Of a DNA stretch of 64,000 bases, positions 1-12,444 are shown in pieces. Within the stretch, counting starts at the first letter, position 1; each line of letters opens with the position of its first letter. The notes under the pieces are model-generated. The model was not told the origin of the DNA. It searched no databases and saw nothing but the letters and a program-made list of their open reading frames with translations. This DNA comes from Bedellia somnulentella (taxonomy: Eukaryota; Arthropoda; Insecta; Lepidoptera; Bedelliidae): assembly GCA_963576735.1 (NCBI GenBank), contig OY755171.1, forward strand, positions 19,380,182 to 19,444,181. Reading direction: 5' to 3'. A program made the position numbers and the translations under genes.

Positions 1-183
1 GAAATTCTTTAGCCACTTTTGGAAGTTGAGTGGGGAAAAGATGGTAAAAATAAAGGTTTTTGATGATGGGTCTCCAACCGCATCGCCCAAAAATCCAATA
101 AAAAGCCCCAATACCCTTAGTCGCCTCTTACGACACCCGTGGGTAGAAAGGGGTAGCGACATTCTAAGCCGGCACTACACGGC
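1..183 (-). repeat. SINE-A copy, cut by window edge
   Basis: This is the most frequent repeat of the window. Read in its own direction it begins GCCGTGTAGTGCCGGCTTAG, carries the phrase GTCGTAAGAGGCGACTAAGG and GATGCGGTTGGAGACCCATC, and should end in TATAGCCGTGAGTATATG followed by (TATG)n. The 3' tail lies outside the window here. No coding capacity is visible. Confidence 0.85.
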
Positions 184-204
184 ATCCTTACGAATATAAT
201 AATT

Positions 205-392
205 TTCCGTGTAGTGTAGTTAAGTTAAGAATATTTCTTTCTACCCACGGGTGTCGTAAGAGGCGACTTAGGTTGTGGGGCTTTTGAAGTGGTTTTTGGG
301 CGATGAGAATTTTTTGCTCTGAAGCTCTGGCTACCCCTTTAAGAATTTATGGCCGTAACTATATGTATGTGTATATGTACATATTTGTAAGC
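205..392 (+). repeat. SINE-A copy, internally deleted
   Basis: Degenerate copy in plus orientation, facing the minus-strand copy just before it. The 5' part (gtgtcgtaagaggcgac) and the tail end (atttatggccgtaactatatg) are present, but most of the middle is missing. Confidence 0.75.
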
Positions 393-1337
393 TCTCGTTA
401 GCATGGCAATAAGATGTATAAATGTATGTATAAATGTTCTATGTTTGCATATATTTATTGTACGTATTTAGAATATTTCATATATGTAAATGTCATCTTT
501 TTATGTATAAGGCTAAGAACATGTAGATTTGTACGTCAGTATGTTATTTTGTGTGTTTAGTTCTAAGTTAGTTTTTAAGTTTCATTTAGTTATAAGTATT
601 GGTTAAACCTGAAAACCGGAGCTATCCGCTTTAAGTGGGTAGACCGAGCTCGTAACCATTTTGTCTTTTTTTTTTTTTAATTGTTATTTAATTAGTTTCT
701 TCTTTTTTAACTTCTTTTTAACTGTATTATTGTATATATATTTTTGTTGTATGTGTAAAAAGACAAATAAAATCTTTTTATTTATTTATTTATTTTATGT
801 ATATATTCTCAGGATGCATATTGGGTTTTTTATCATTAAAAAAGTGTATACAATTAAACAAATTAATGGTAAAGGTGCAGACACAAGCATCCTAATGATG
901 AAAAGTAGATTTTAAGACTGGATAAAAAACAATTAAGTAATTGTATACAATAAAACTTTGAATTCATACCAATTTTGCCGATAAAGATAACATTATGTTG
1001 TGTAACTACAGCCTACAAAAAAATATGGAATGTAAATTACCCGCGTGCAAAAAAAAACGATATTAACTAATCTGTTTATAAGAGTGGATGATATCTTTAA
1101 ATAAGGCTACACCAATGCAACAATACAAATTACTTTTTATGATAAAAATAATATCTACCAAAGTTATAAACAGAACATGTAATTTGATAACTCATAATTA
1201 AAAGGGCTTAGTCTTCAATTTGGACATTAAAAAAACGTTTTAATTTAACAAAAAAAAAAAACTGTTTTTCAAATTAGTGAGGCAACAATGATCAAAGGTT
1301 TAATGTTGATGGGTTAAACCAAGTGACAAAATAACAT
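393..1337. other. AT-rich stretch, possible LINE 3' end
   Basis: No gene is recognisable. An AATAAA-like signal with a following T-rich, TTTA-repeated tract near 760-795 looks like the poly(A) end of a 5'-truncated retroelement, but I cannot assign a family. Confidence 0.3.
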
Positions 1338-1590
1338 ACATACATACATACATATACTCACGGCTATAAATTCCTAGAAGGGGTAGCCAGAGCTAAGGAA
1401 TTAAAAAATTCCTCAGCCACATTTGGAAAATTGAGTGGGGAAAGGATGGTAAAGTAAAGGTTGTTGGTGATGGGTCTCCAGCCGCATCGCCCGAAAATCC
1501 CTTAAAAGCCCCAATACCGTTAGTCGCCTCTTACGTACACCCATCGGTAGAAACGGGGTAGTGCTATTCTAAGCCGACACTACACGGCAA
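1338..1590 (-). repeat. SINE-A copy, near full length
   Basis: On the plus strand it runs from the (CATA)n tail, through actcacggctataaattcc and the core, to cgacactacacggca. About 250 bp is the usual length of full copies in this window. Confidence 0.88.
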
Positions 1591-2017
1591 ATATGACAAA
1601 ATAAGTACTTCCAAAGTAGCAACATATTTTAATAGCTGCCGTATTCGTAAAAGTATTTAGTGTTACTATCTTATCCGTTCAGCTCGATATCACATGTCTT
1701 ATTTATTTACTAACACCTTTATCTCGTATTATGCTCATATCAAGTTGTCACATATTCTCATGAATCGAAAACCGACATAAATATGTAGGTAAACGGTCAC
1801 AAATTATTGTAATGTTGCTAAAACTAATGATAATTGGAAACAAAAGGAAATACTTATCTATTAAAACGTCACATATTTATGCTTTACCAAAAGATAAAAC
1901 TTTGATGTTATTTATTTCCAAAAAGCCATGTGAAATTCTCAATGAACGACTTTGAATACTTTGTTACTAAAACTTATACAACAGTATTAAAAGATCAATC
2001 TCATTCGACTAAACTTA

Positions 2018-2066
2018 TTAAGAAAAAGCCCCGCCGGTGTCGAAATTTTTCTTTCCTTTATTTATC
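2018..2066 (+). repeat. Fragment related to tRNA-headed SINE-E
   Basis: The run gtgtcgaaatttttctttcc matches the sequence immediately 3' of the tRNA-like head in the SINE-E copies near 54 kb. Only this junction segment is left here. Confidence 0.4.
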
Positions 2067-2075
2067 CTTTATTTC

Positions 2076-2807
2076 TTAGTAATATGAGATTTCATGAACA
2101 AAAACTATCAAAAAAGCTATATTAGTTCGTGTTCTGCACTGATATAAAAAATATTCCATCGATAGAAATCTATAACCTTCGCAATAATCGTAGACCGAAG
2201 AAACATTAAATATTTGAAAAATAACAAAACTTGTGCAAACAGATGGTCCACTAGTTCCACAAAAAAAAGTGAGTGATTGCAACCTGACTGAAGAACACCA
2301 ATTCTTGCTCATTGTCATGTTTCCCTTACGGTTTGATTCCTTTGCAATACTAATCGAAATAATTGTTACAGGTCTGGGGAAGAACAACATTTTAAGAGAG
2401 TATGTATTTACTTCATAACCTTTATCCCAATACATAATGTATACTAGGTTGAGTCGAGACTTACCCTGCCCAAAACAAACATGTATCACCATTAATTTCT
2501 CCCTATTCTCACCCCTACTCACAGGAATACTACAAAACGTAATGCTGAGGCAGCACCGTTTCGCTGTGCAGAGGCCTTGCCTTCTAAATGTTATATTTGT
2601 ATGTTTTTTCTTGTTTACTTTTGTTTCCTTGCTTTGAGAATTGAATAATGTGTTGTTTTTTCTCTCTATTAATGTTATTTTTCCATGTTCTGTACAGCGA
2701 ATAAATGTCTCTCTTTCTCTTTCTCTTTCTAAAACCCTCACAATCAGTCTAAAAGTACAGTTCCCCATTGACAAACGTTGGTATGAATCAGCTAGAACGT
2801 GAAACAC
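2076..2807 (-). other. Unassigned 243-codon open frame
   Basis: An uninterrupted frame of 243 codons is long for such AT-rich DNA, but I recognise no domain, and the encoded protein has a low-complexity Arg-Glu run derived from a CTCTTT microsatellite. No convincing splice sites or homology signal support it. It may be chance, or an old mobile-element remnant. Confidence 0.15.
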
Positions 2808-2919
2808 GCGGCGGCTAACGGTACGGACAGGAATGCCGCGAGACAGGTGCTAGCTGTGGAATGGACACAGGCGCATCTCATATGCGTATGTTGGATTTGT
2901 CTATCTTTCAACGTACAAT

Positions 2920-3058
2920 ATACTCGCGGGTATAAATTTTAAATGCGTAGACAGAGCTTCAGAAGAATTCCTGAGTTACGTTTTGAAGTTGATTGGGGAA
3001 AAAATTATTAAACAGAGGATGGTTGGTGATGGGTCTCCAGTTATATCGCCCAACAATC
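2920..3058 (-). repeat. SINE-A copy, partial
   Basis: Diverged 3' two thirds of SINE-A: actcgcgggtataaatttt, then ggttggtgatgggtctcc and a broken atcgccc block. The 5' third is absent. Confidence 0.7.
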
Positions 3059-3634
3059 TTTTTATTTTATTATTATAATTTGATTAATTAAAAAGTGAGT
3101 ATATGTATGTATGTATGTAGTACTTTGATTAACATGGCAATATTTCTCAGGTCGGTTTACTGCGAAAGAAGACACATATTGTTATAAGGCAGTCTTGATT
3201 GACCAGAGAGTAATTTTCTCTATTTTTAGAAACAATTTACACAAAGATAAACTTGAATGTGTTTGTTCTATTTATTATTTTCCCTTAAAGTATGAAAAAA
3301 TAACCATATTTAAATAAATAATCAATTTGATAGTTTGCTAAAGTTTTTGCTATATATAACTACGGTATAGTAGCTATTTATTAACATTCAAGATTATGAC
3401 GTCAATTTCTATGACGCTAATTAATCCGAAACATGAAACAAAATAATGTCACTATAAAAGTTTCGGAATTATTTTATTGTTTTATGTCTGATAAGTGGCA
3501 CGCGGCATTGGCAAGGATTATCACTTCCTAAAGATACTAATATCAATATTATCTGCGATATTATTGTTAATATGATAATATTTATAAACGACCATATAAC
3601 CAGAAACACTAATTCGTTTATCAAGCCTCAATTT

Positions 3635-3754
3635 CACAATTCTCGGAAGTTGATTGGGGAAAAGATGGTAATAATAAATGTTTTCGGTGACGGGTCTCCA
3701 ACCACATCGCCCGTAGAAATGGGGTAGTGTTGTTCTAAGCCGACATTACACGGC
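3635..3754 (-). repeat. SINE-A copy, partial with internal deletion
   Basis: The central block gtgacgggtctccaaccaca is joined directly to the 5' terminal block ending cgacattacacggca. The tail is missing. Confidence 0.7.
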
Positions 3755-5631
3755 AATCATTGATATACTACCATTTATATGCGTAGTAGTTATTAATTAA
3801 TTAAAACATCTTCTTGGAGAAACTTACAACATACATATAGTCAAAGCATTATATCCATATATCCGTTGGTACTATCTGTCTTTTCATACAAGTCCATTAC
3901 AAGTCTTGTCTCGACCGCCCGACCTATAGAAATATGTTTAAGGGCCTCCTTCGAAAATTTCACTGATTTTGGTAGTTTTCAAACACAATGAAATCCGCTC
4001 AATAAAACAATCACACTCAAAATAAAATATATGTTCAAGTTCAATATCTTTTCTTCAATAATGACGGTTCATATTTCGTTTTCGATAATAATCGACTAAG
4101 AAAAAAATATATTTGTAGGGTGCTTTTTTATCGTAAAATCTGATACTGCTGTCAGAATACTGCATATATGTTATCGATTACCTAACATTTGCGTAGACAA
4201 CTGAGTAATCTATCATTAATATGATAACTTTTCTAGTCTTTTATACTAATTTTGGAGTTACAAAGCATTTTCCCTAAATTTCAATTTCAATGTTCAGCGG
4301 GTCCCTGCGCGGGGAACGGGTGGCTTTCTAAGTGGCTAGTGATGAAATGCTAATCTAAAACTAAAAAACCGAAACAACTAACATGATTAATGGTTCTATT
4401 AATAATATATTCATTTCTTTCCAACATCTTTTATTTCTTTCCAACATGTTTTTGGAGGCCGCGAGCGAATACCTTTCAAGAATAACGGCAGACACTGCGG
4501 CACCTTCGCTCAGTTATTAACGTGGGAAAGTCACTTTGTTAGTTAACTTTGTATTCATCTATACATAATATCGAGAGGTACACGAGATTGTACAGTCTAA
4601 CGTCAGACGTCTTTCAAATCGTGTTACTATAATATATTCTTTTCTCTGGAGAATGTTTGAATGTACTATGGCGTTGGCTGCAACTTATTGCTTGTAATTT
4701 TAGATACATTATTTAATGGTCAATTTTTATATAGTAAAATCAAATTTCAATATTTATATGGTATTGAGCTATTAAAATACAATTAAAGTATTAAGGCTCT
4801 CTCGTTTTAAAGTATTAATTTTAATAAAAAAGTACTCTTGTTCAATTTTCTAGTATTGAAATCACGACTGTAGCGAATCCTTTATCAGTACACAATTTCA
4901 ACAATCAGAATATGAGGTCAGTTTTCAAACTTTGTAAACTTTGCGTTCGAGAATCTGAAGTACCAATTGCTCTCAAGAATCTTTGCCGATATCAGATCAA
5001 CTATCGAAATAGAGAGGTGAAGTATATCGAGCACACGCCACTATCCTATTGATACAATACAGAAACGCAGGCGAATCTAAAACGTCTAGCTCAGACGATA
5101 AAAGCAATAATGCTTTATCATCAATATACCATTGTCCCGGATTCGCTTGATTTCTTCTAGGTAAGAGCTGGCGAGCCAATACGAGGAAAACAATACAGGT
5201 ACTGTATTCGTTTCGGAATCACAATGAATCCGATGATCTGTCTGTCCGCGGTTAATTCCAAAAACTGTTGCAAGCAAAAGAAATCTTTTGGCAATTTCGA
5301 GGAAATTACTTTTTAAATTTAAAAATAGAATCACGATTCGACGCCAATAAAAAACAAGTGAAAAGCGGTCGCTTTCCCAACTTAGCTGTGCATTCAGAAG
5401 GTTGGATTGAATAGTTGTAAAAGTTTCATTCAGCTATGGTCTGTCATGGTTTGATATTTTTAAGCTATATCAAACACAGTTACTAATTTAAAAACCTGTA
5501 ATATATACTTCACATAAGCCCTTGAGATTTATCGAAAATCATGGTTTAGTTAAATAAATAAAATGTTTACATAATCTGTCAAGTTTTCAGAATTTCCATA
5601 TTGAACGAGAGCGGAAAAAAATCTATAGCAA
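3755..5631. other. No gene recognised
   Basis: Mostly unique AT-rich sequence. A short direct duplication, atttctttccaacat, lies near 4,410-4,448. A slightly more GC-balanced stretch at 4,990-5,340 has short open frames on both strands but nothing I can identify. Confidence 0.5.
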
Positions 5632-5712
5632 ACTTCTAATTCCTAGTTCCTTAGCTCTGGCTACCCCATCTAGGGATTTATAGCCGTGAGTATATGTATG
5701 TATGTATTTATG
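5632..5712 (+). repeat. SINE-A 3' end fragment
   Basis: Only the last 80 bp of the family remains: ttccttagctctggctacccc, then atttatagccgtgagtatatg and TATG repeats. Confidence 0.75.
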
Positions 5713-5716
5713 TATA

Positions 5717-5986
5717 TCAATGAATAAACGTAAAGAATTTGGATATATTGAACGTTGCGATTGAACGAGTAGTTTTTGATGCATTGCGCTTGATGAGAGT
5801 TGGGTTAGTGTAAATTTCACATATTGAAAGAAATGCAGTATTATCGTCACACACGTAATAAAAATAGTACATATTATCGATGACATTGTTAGTAGCTTGT
5901 AATGGAATGCTATGCAAATAGCTGAGCCAATTCCAGAAACAATGCCGAGTGGGACTGTACCGTTGGCTGTACAATGCAACCTTCAT
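5717..5986 (-). other. Hydrophobic open frame, unassigned
   Basis: In one minus-strand frame (5,979 downwards) the first ~50 residues are strongly hydrophobic, like one or two membrane segments, before the frame runs into the SINE-A fragment. It could be a relic exon of a membrane protein or chance. No splice sites or family motif support it. Confidence 0.15.
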
Positions 5987-6674
5987 TCACTTTCCTACTT
6001 TCATTTCGTATCGCGTTAATCTTTTATTAGTTGTCCGACATCTTGAATGGACCGCCATTTTGGATTTGCATATCTGATGTCATTGTTGTATTTACTATGT
6101 ATTATTGACAGGCTATATTCAGGTAGACCATTCTCATACATTTAATTTTTCTATTGCGATATATTTCATTAGGCAAAAACCCTTAATAGAATAGAAAACT
6201 AATTATTGTAAAACACAATCATAATATTATCAAAAATACAATTTCAGAAAACTAAAATTCAATTGGCAATATAATTTATTGCTACAGCCTACACTACAGA
6301 GAATTCACTCTGACATTACTACTGATTCGGTTTGTTTTTTATGCCACTATAAAAAATACAACATCTAATACATGTTTTAAAATAACGATTTGAATATGGA
6401 GGCTGTGGACTATAAAACTATTTCCATTCGCATAATTTCACATGAGTCTGAGAAAGTAATTAAGAGACTTAACACTGCCCTACTATTAAAATCATCAAGC
6501 GTCTATTATTCACAGAACATGCCTTACCCGTTCGCTCGTTTGGGATTACATAAAACTATAAAAAACTCATAAAGTGATAACATGCTCGGAGCTCTTATTA
6601 TAGTGTCATGAGAAAATAACAGATATGTAGAACATAATGAGAATATGTTAGCGTTAAGAATTATGAACAAGAGG

Positions 6675-6806
6675 GCAAGCACGAACGGTGTTTAAACTAG
6701 TTATCGCGTGGGATAAAGCAGCCATCTCTTACGCACTTACTTAGTATCGTATACTGCCATCTCATTCTAACCGTTATCGTGTCGATAAAACAGTGCTCGT
6801 GCTTGC
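6675..6806. repeat. Element M copy 1, small inverted-repeat element
   Basis: A 132-bp unit beginning GCAAGCACGAACGG and ending GTGCTCGTGCTTGC, so the ends are inverted repeats. The core has gttatcgcgtgggataaagc and gtatcgtatactgccatctc. Six copies lie between 6.6 and 16.8 kb. It has no coding capacity and behaves like a MITE or fold-back element. Confidence 0.8.
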
Positions 6807-6916
6807 TCTGCAGCTAAGGAAAATTAAACTCGTTTATCGATAGCAAGAGGTCTTTATTTGTCAGACAGTCATAACTTGGTAAAATATACATTTCAGTTGC
6901 ATGGACCGTAAAAAAT

Positions 6917-7153
6917 GTTACATACAAAAATGTCACGGCCATAAATCCCAAGAAGGTGTAGCCAGAGCTTCAGAGCTAGAAACTCTTCAGCCACATTAGG
7001 AAGTTGATAAGGGACTAAATAATATAAATAAAGTATCGTGGTAGATGAATCTCTAAACGCATCGTCCAAAAACCACTTAAAGAAAAAGTACCCGTAGTCA
7101 CCTCTTACGACACCCGTGTGTAGAAAGGGGTAGTGACATTCTAAGCCGGCACA
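6917..7153 (-). repeat. SINE-A copy, near full length
   Basis: Runs from tcacggccataaatcccaag through the core to ttctaagccggcac. It abuts the tail of a LINE-C fragment, and both tails are simple CATA repeats. Confidence 0.83.
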
Positions 7154-7158
7154 AAAAT

Positions 7159-7310
7159 ATACATACATACATACATATTCTCACGCCGTTAGTTCCCATT
7201 GGGGTGAGCAAAGACTATTGATCGCCATTTTGTACGATCCTGGCAAACCTCTCTAGCTACATTCACATCCATCAATCTTTTCATACATGCTCTTTTATTC
7301 TTCGTACTTC
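7159..7310 (-). repeat. LINE-C 3' end (RTE-like non-LTR element)
   Basis: 5'-truncated copy. Read on the minus strand, the better copies of this family encode the C-terminal end of a LINE protein (...[16 protein letters not shown], then stop), followed by only about 15 bp, GGCGTGAGTATATGTATG, and TATG repeats. A very short 3' UTR with simple repeats suits the RTE clade, which is an inference. Confidence 0.75.
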
Positions 7311-9544
7311 TAAAAATATTTATTCATAAAAAGTAACTAAACAACAACATCCTGAAGTACTATGTTGCGATATCACGGATATTAATGCAGCAATAACTTA
7401 ATTCGAAAACTCCTTGAAATACTACGAAACGTGCATCTCCAGCAAGTCCTTACAAAGTGTCTCCTGTATTTTTCCAATTGATGCAACAATCAAACAAGGC
7501 ACATTCCACAGACCTAGACAACCATTAGCCAGACCCCAGCTTACATAGTTGCAAGGTACAAACAAACCACGTTATCGGCAAGGAGTCAATCAGTGCTCCG
7601 GAAACAAGCAATAGACGACAATGGCTTCGTCGTACTTCTTGCACTGATACGATGGACTTCCTCACTACTAACCAGTCTTAGCTGCCCTTCCATGACAAAC
7701 ACCAGTCTTATCTGAACATAATATTGTTATACCTTTATTAGTGAGAAGGTCGATATAATGTTTATGACGATAGACACTTACAAAGATAAAATGGAGGGCT
7801 TGAGAACTTCAGGACCAATTACTGAAGATAAAACGGCGATATATTTCAAAACGAACTTGCTATTAGTTGAAATGATAAATAGCTTTGCTACTTGAAAACA
7901 ACATGGACTCCCTAGGTATCATTTTTCACTATTTCATTTAGTACTTGAGGGAAATTATATGACTGGAAACTCTTTGTTACCTTTAGGGGATTGGTGATAC
8001 ACCGACATTGCTTGAAGCTTGAAAATGAAGCGAGACTATTCGACAGACGAAATGCGAGGTGACCTTTTATAAAGTTGAGTAATTTTACACTTTTTTACTA
8101 TTCGTGAGTATAGGTGTTGACCTGTGTATTCGTGACCTTTAATTGTAATTTAAACATAAATTAAATTGACCGGTATTAAATGCACTGCAGTAAAAGCTTG
8201 AAAATATCAAGTATAAAAGTGAGATTTAACTCAAACCCATCTAAGAAAGACGTTAGAAACAGCTACAATACTTATCCCACGCGTCACGGTTACAGTTAGT
8301 GTACACTCCGGGTTGGCTACACTAACATGGTAGGTAAGTAAAGTGTTGCATTCGACATGCCTCGCGGACTCCGCTCGTAACGAACCAATCACATACCACT
8401 CGATAAGGCACACGTGCCAAACGTTAAATAAAACCGTTTTTTTATTATACACGCTATTACATAATTTTGGGAAGGAAATGCCTGAAGCATGATGTCATGG
8501 GATAAGAATTTAGATAAGAGTTTGAAGTGAGGAACATACGGAAAATTTATAGAAAGAATAATTAATGGTAGCGAAGCTTGTTGTTACATAGAGGCAATTC
8601 ATATTTTCTGTCTAGCCTGTGAGAACTTATGGCGTAAGCTAATCATAGAGTAGGTTTAAAAAAACATCATCAAACAAACTACTTGTTTAAACTCCCACGG
8701 AATTATTAAAAAGATAATCAAATAAAACCATTAGTTAAGGACTCTAAGGACTTACATTCTTGCAGCGATTTTGAATGTCTGTCAGCAAAGATCGGCACTG
8801 TTCGTTAGGACCATTGACGATTCTTAAAGTGGAATAAATAACATATTTTTCTATTGAATATAAACAAATCGATTTAAGAAGTGAACCTTTTTTATGCAAT
8901 TTAATATTATTCTTTGTTCTCATTGTTCGATCGTTAAAATTATATTCAGTCCTATTTGTTATGCAGCTCATAATTAAAGATCACTTTTATCAATATCGAA
9001 AAATCTACAGTGAATTTTATAAAAAATATTTTTTACAAGGGTGCATCTCTTATTAACAACATCAACAATAGTTCCAATCTTACATACATTTACTCACTGC
9101 CAGCGAGATTCTGAGCCCTGACTTGCTATTGAAAAGGTTATATTTATTTTGTGATATACATTTCCTTCTTTTTTATTAAATGCAACATGCAATTAAAACC
9201 GTACAAACCAACATCCGCTTTCAGAAGAATCCAATAAAAACGACGCCAAAAGTATTTTTACCTCACCTTTTACAGTTTTCGAAACGTTACCTCCACATCA
9301 GTCGTAAATGACTGACCACTTTTTATCACTGCCAATTAACTACCTATATTTACGTTATTTATAAATCGACTTATTTCATAATATGTCGCGATAAATATTG
9401 TAGTTTTCTTAATTCACCGTTTTATTGTTGGTGTCAGTGATAAGGTCAAGAGCACCTTCACTAACATCCAGTGGGGTCATGGCCGAGATGTTTCGGATCT
9501 AAAACTTATCATTACTCGTATTGTCATTCATACTACAAATACGT
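7311..9544. other. No gene recognised
   Basis: AT-rich, largely unique sequence. Short open frames at 8,231-8,452 and 8,744-8,971 (minus) show no recognisable motif. I see no repeat of the families described here. Confidence 0.5.
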
Positions 9545-9686
9545 GCAGGCAAGCACGAGCGGTGTTTAAACTAGTTATCGCGTGGGATAAAGCAGCCATC
9601 TCTTACGCACTTACTTAGTATCGTATACTGCCATCTCATTCTACCCGTTATCGTGTCGATAAAATAGCGCTGCTTAGCCTTCTGCA
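9545..9686. repeat. Element M copy 2
   Basis: Same core as copy 1. The left end is gcaggcaagcacgagcgg and the right end agcgctgcttagccttctgc. The right arm differs from that of copy 1 but still roughly complements its own left arm. Confidence 0.75.
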
Positions 9687-9692
9687 TAGCTA

Positions 9693-9832
9693 GCTCCAGC
9701 GACCATTAACTGGATATCGCGTGGTATAAAACAGGCATCTCTTTCGCACTTACATAGTCTCGTATACTTTTATCACGTTCTAATCGACATAGTTACGATA
9801 AAATATCGTTCGTGCTAGGCCTTGTGAATAGT
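9693..9832. repeat. Element M copy 3, diverged
   Basis: A more diverged unit directly after copy 2: ggatatcgcgtggtataaaa, tagtctcgtatactt, then cgataaaatatcgttcgtgc. The two lie head to tail. Confidence 0.6.
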
Positions 9833-9955
9833 ATATTCGTCGTCACATAATTACTATGATTTATGTCTTAGTTGTTTGCTCTCATTGATGCATGTTCTAG
9901 TGAGGACGGTTTGAAGTAACTACCGCGTTTCTTATGACCCCTTGTTGGTTGTAGA

Positions 9956-11750
9956 TAGGGCTGCCATCCGTCCGGGTTTCCCCGGATTTGTCCTAGTTTG
10001 GTGGGCGTCCGGGGGACGTCCGGGCGGGGTTTTTAAAAGAGTCCGGGTGAAACCCGGACTGTTTTGTCATCGAGGGAAACCCACTTTTTTATTGGTAAGC
10101 GATAACCTGAAATAAATCTTAGTAAGAAATTCCGTTACAATAACCCGCATTCAAAAAGCGCGCGGCAAAATAGGTAGTCGTAAATGTCTATTTATTTGTT
10201 GACTTTAACGCACTTTAGCGCACCTAACTTTGTAGTTTAAAATAATAAACGATTTAGTAGTACATTAGAAGTACGAATTATATATTAATTGGATTGATAC
10301 CAAAAAAAGCAAGCGTTTTATAATTATTATTTTGTTACCTCAGAAAGAGTGTTCTATCTACACTTATAATTAATCTGTAGAGAGGTCAATTCTGTACATG
10401 AAATATATTTTCAAAATAACTATCAGGTGGTGATAAGGGATCGATACTTATGCCAAAAATGCAATCAGTAAAATTTTTGGCTGTCTGTCTGTCGGTTTGT
10501 ATGTGCCTTATGGAAGCAAAAACTACTCGATGGATTTTAACGAAACTTGGTACAATTATTCTTCATACACCTGCGCAGGTTTTTGTATACTTTCCAGCAG
10601 AATAGTAAAGGAGAATTTTGGGAAATTTTGGAAAAAAAGGGAGAAGTTACTCCGTTTTTTAAGCTTCCGTCGCGTGTGCAGCCTTAATGGTTAAACTTAC
10701 ATAGAAATCATGTATGACGGAAATATTTTTCATAAAATTATCCAAAAAAAATCTTCAACAGTTTATGTCTATCTTTTACGGTTGACTCACAATAACACGT
10801 GTAATTCCTGATAGCTTAGCAATTCGGAACATTCTGATTTATTTGTTTACTCTTACGTTTGTAAACCTCTCACTCATCACTAATTTAAAAAAGGTAACAT
10901 TATTACCTATTCAATAAAAAAAAGAATCATAGAAATCGGTAGAGAAACACCGAAATTATACATAAAATAAGCCATCGCGCCCGTGACCAAAGCCAAATCT
11001 TTACTAATTTACATATAACATACAAGATGGCGGCAGTAGTTGCATCCTACATCACGTAATGATTTATTTTTTATATTGTTATAAATACTTCATAGCGTTT
11101 TATTCCAAAATTTGCTATTAAACGGAAATACTGAACCGTTCATAAAAGCGCATTCAAAATCACCAAACTACACTGTTTAGGGAGCGCTATAAATTTAATA
11201 AATTGAAAACATTGCGCTAAATTTCACAATGCTTGAGCAGTGACAGATGAAAAAAACCTCAGATATTTAAAAAAACAACGCTACCCTTGCGAAGCTGGGC
11301 CGATCCACTAGTTTTATATAAATGTCTATTATTTGTTGCGTCTACTTGCGTACCTGACTATTTTATAATTATAAACGATTCAGATCCGAGTTACTTGGTC
11401 CAACTAATCCGGAGTTAAGCCTTAACTCCGAGTTTAATCCTTAGGCCTTAGTCTCTTAGTAAAGTTAATTTATAGAAGTAGCTACCTACGTACCTATTAT
11501 TTAATAATTTGATTGATACCTAAAAACGAGTGTTCAATAATTATTTTGTTACCACATTAAGAGTTATATTTTAAACATGCGTGCCTACCGACTTCATACT
11601 ATTTTAATAAGAACAAATATAAATTTAAAAAAATATGTCTTATTTTTTGCTACAAATACGGCGTCCGGGGAAAAAACGAAATTTCGCCCAAATGTCCGGG
11701 TTTTTTGCCGTGTTCGTCCGGCGTCGGCAGATCAGGTGATGGCAGCCCTA
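9956..11750. mobile_element. Non-autonomous hAT-type element, split by a Helitron-like insertion
   Basis: The ends are inverted repeats TAGGGCTGCCATC...GATGGCAGCCCTA, and the flanks are a perfect 8-bp duplication GTTGTAGA (9,948-9,955 and 11,751-11,758). An 8-bp duplication is the hallmark of hAT transposons. Both subterminal regions are full of GTCCGGG motifs in direct and inverted order, which look like transposase binding sites. No transposase frame remains. Of 1,795 bp, 938 bp is the inserted Helitron-like element, leaving about 857 bp of hAT sequence. Confidence 0.85.
10374..11311 (+). mobile_element. Helitron-like element H1, copy 1
   Basis: Starts A|TCTGTAGAGAGGTCAATTC and ends GATCCACTAG|T. 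Two further copies (38,586 and 46,393) have the same boundaries, each preceded by A and followed by T. TC at the 5' end, CTAG at the 3' end, A/T insertion sites and no target duplication fit a non-autonomous Helitron. It contains the phrase ctgtctgtctgtcggtttgt and no long ORF. It lies inside the hAT-type element. Confidence 0.8.
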
Positions 11751-11805
11751 GTTGTAGACTAGTATAGTATTATATTATCTATCTATGCTTGTAGTCAAGC
11801 CAGAA

Positions 11806-11940
11806 GGACAAGCACGAGCGGTGTTTAAACTAGTTATCGGGTGCGATAAAGCAACCATCTCTTACGCACTTACTTAGTATCGTATACTGCCGTCTCATTC
11901 TAACCGTTATCGTGTTGATAAAATAGTGCTCATACTTGCC
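11806..11940. repeat. Element M copy 4
   Basis: Left end ggacaagcacgagcggtg, right end agtgctcatacttgcc. It lies about 55 bp after the hAT-type element and is followed head to tail by copy 5. Confidence 0.8.
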
Positions 11941-11947
11941 CTACAGA

Positions 11948-12068
11948 GGAGCAAGCACGAGCGGTGTTGAAACTAGTTATCGCGTGCGATAAAGCAGCCA
12001 TCTCTTACGCACTTACTTAGTATCGCATACTGCCATCTCATTCTAACCGTTATCGTGTCGATAAAATA
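11948..12068. repeat. Element M copy 5, right arm lost
   Basis: Left arm and core are well preserved (agcaagcacgagcggtg...ccgttatcgtgtcgataaaa), but the right inverted arm is replaced by unrelated sequence. It forms a tandem pair with copy 4. Confidence 0.75.
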
Positions 12069-12241
12069 GCCAGGTAGCTAAGAACATATGTTAACATGTC
12101 TCGAGCAAGGTCGTACGTATGATATTTAGAGTAAAGTAAGATTTTGAAACAGTGCTTTATTTTATATTTTAGATTTTAATTAAACTTTATAATCCTAACT
12201 CAAATGCACATACGTAAAATTGGTTGAGTTGAATTATATTT

Positions 12242-12357
12242 TTACATACATAGTTATGCTCACGCCATTATTTCCCAATAGGGTAGGCAGAGACTATCGA
12301 TCGCCAATTCGTACGATCCTGGCAAACCTCTCTAGCTTCGTTTACATCCATCAATCA
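12242..12357 (-). repeat. LINE-C 3' end fragment
   Basis: Carries tcacgccattatttcccaat and the block cgtacgatcctggcaaacct shared by all LINE-C ends. It is truncated where the sequence departs at tcaatcattat. Confidence 0.75.
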
Positions 12358-12444
12358 TTATATTTCCTTTTAGATATAACAAGACATGCAGTATAAAATA
12401 CTATACATTAATATTCATATAAGATCTCCAATGGTGTATTATAA

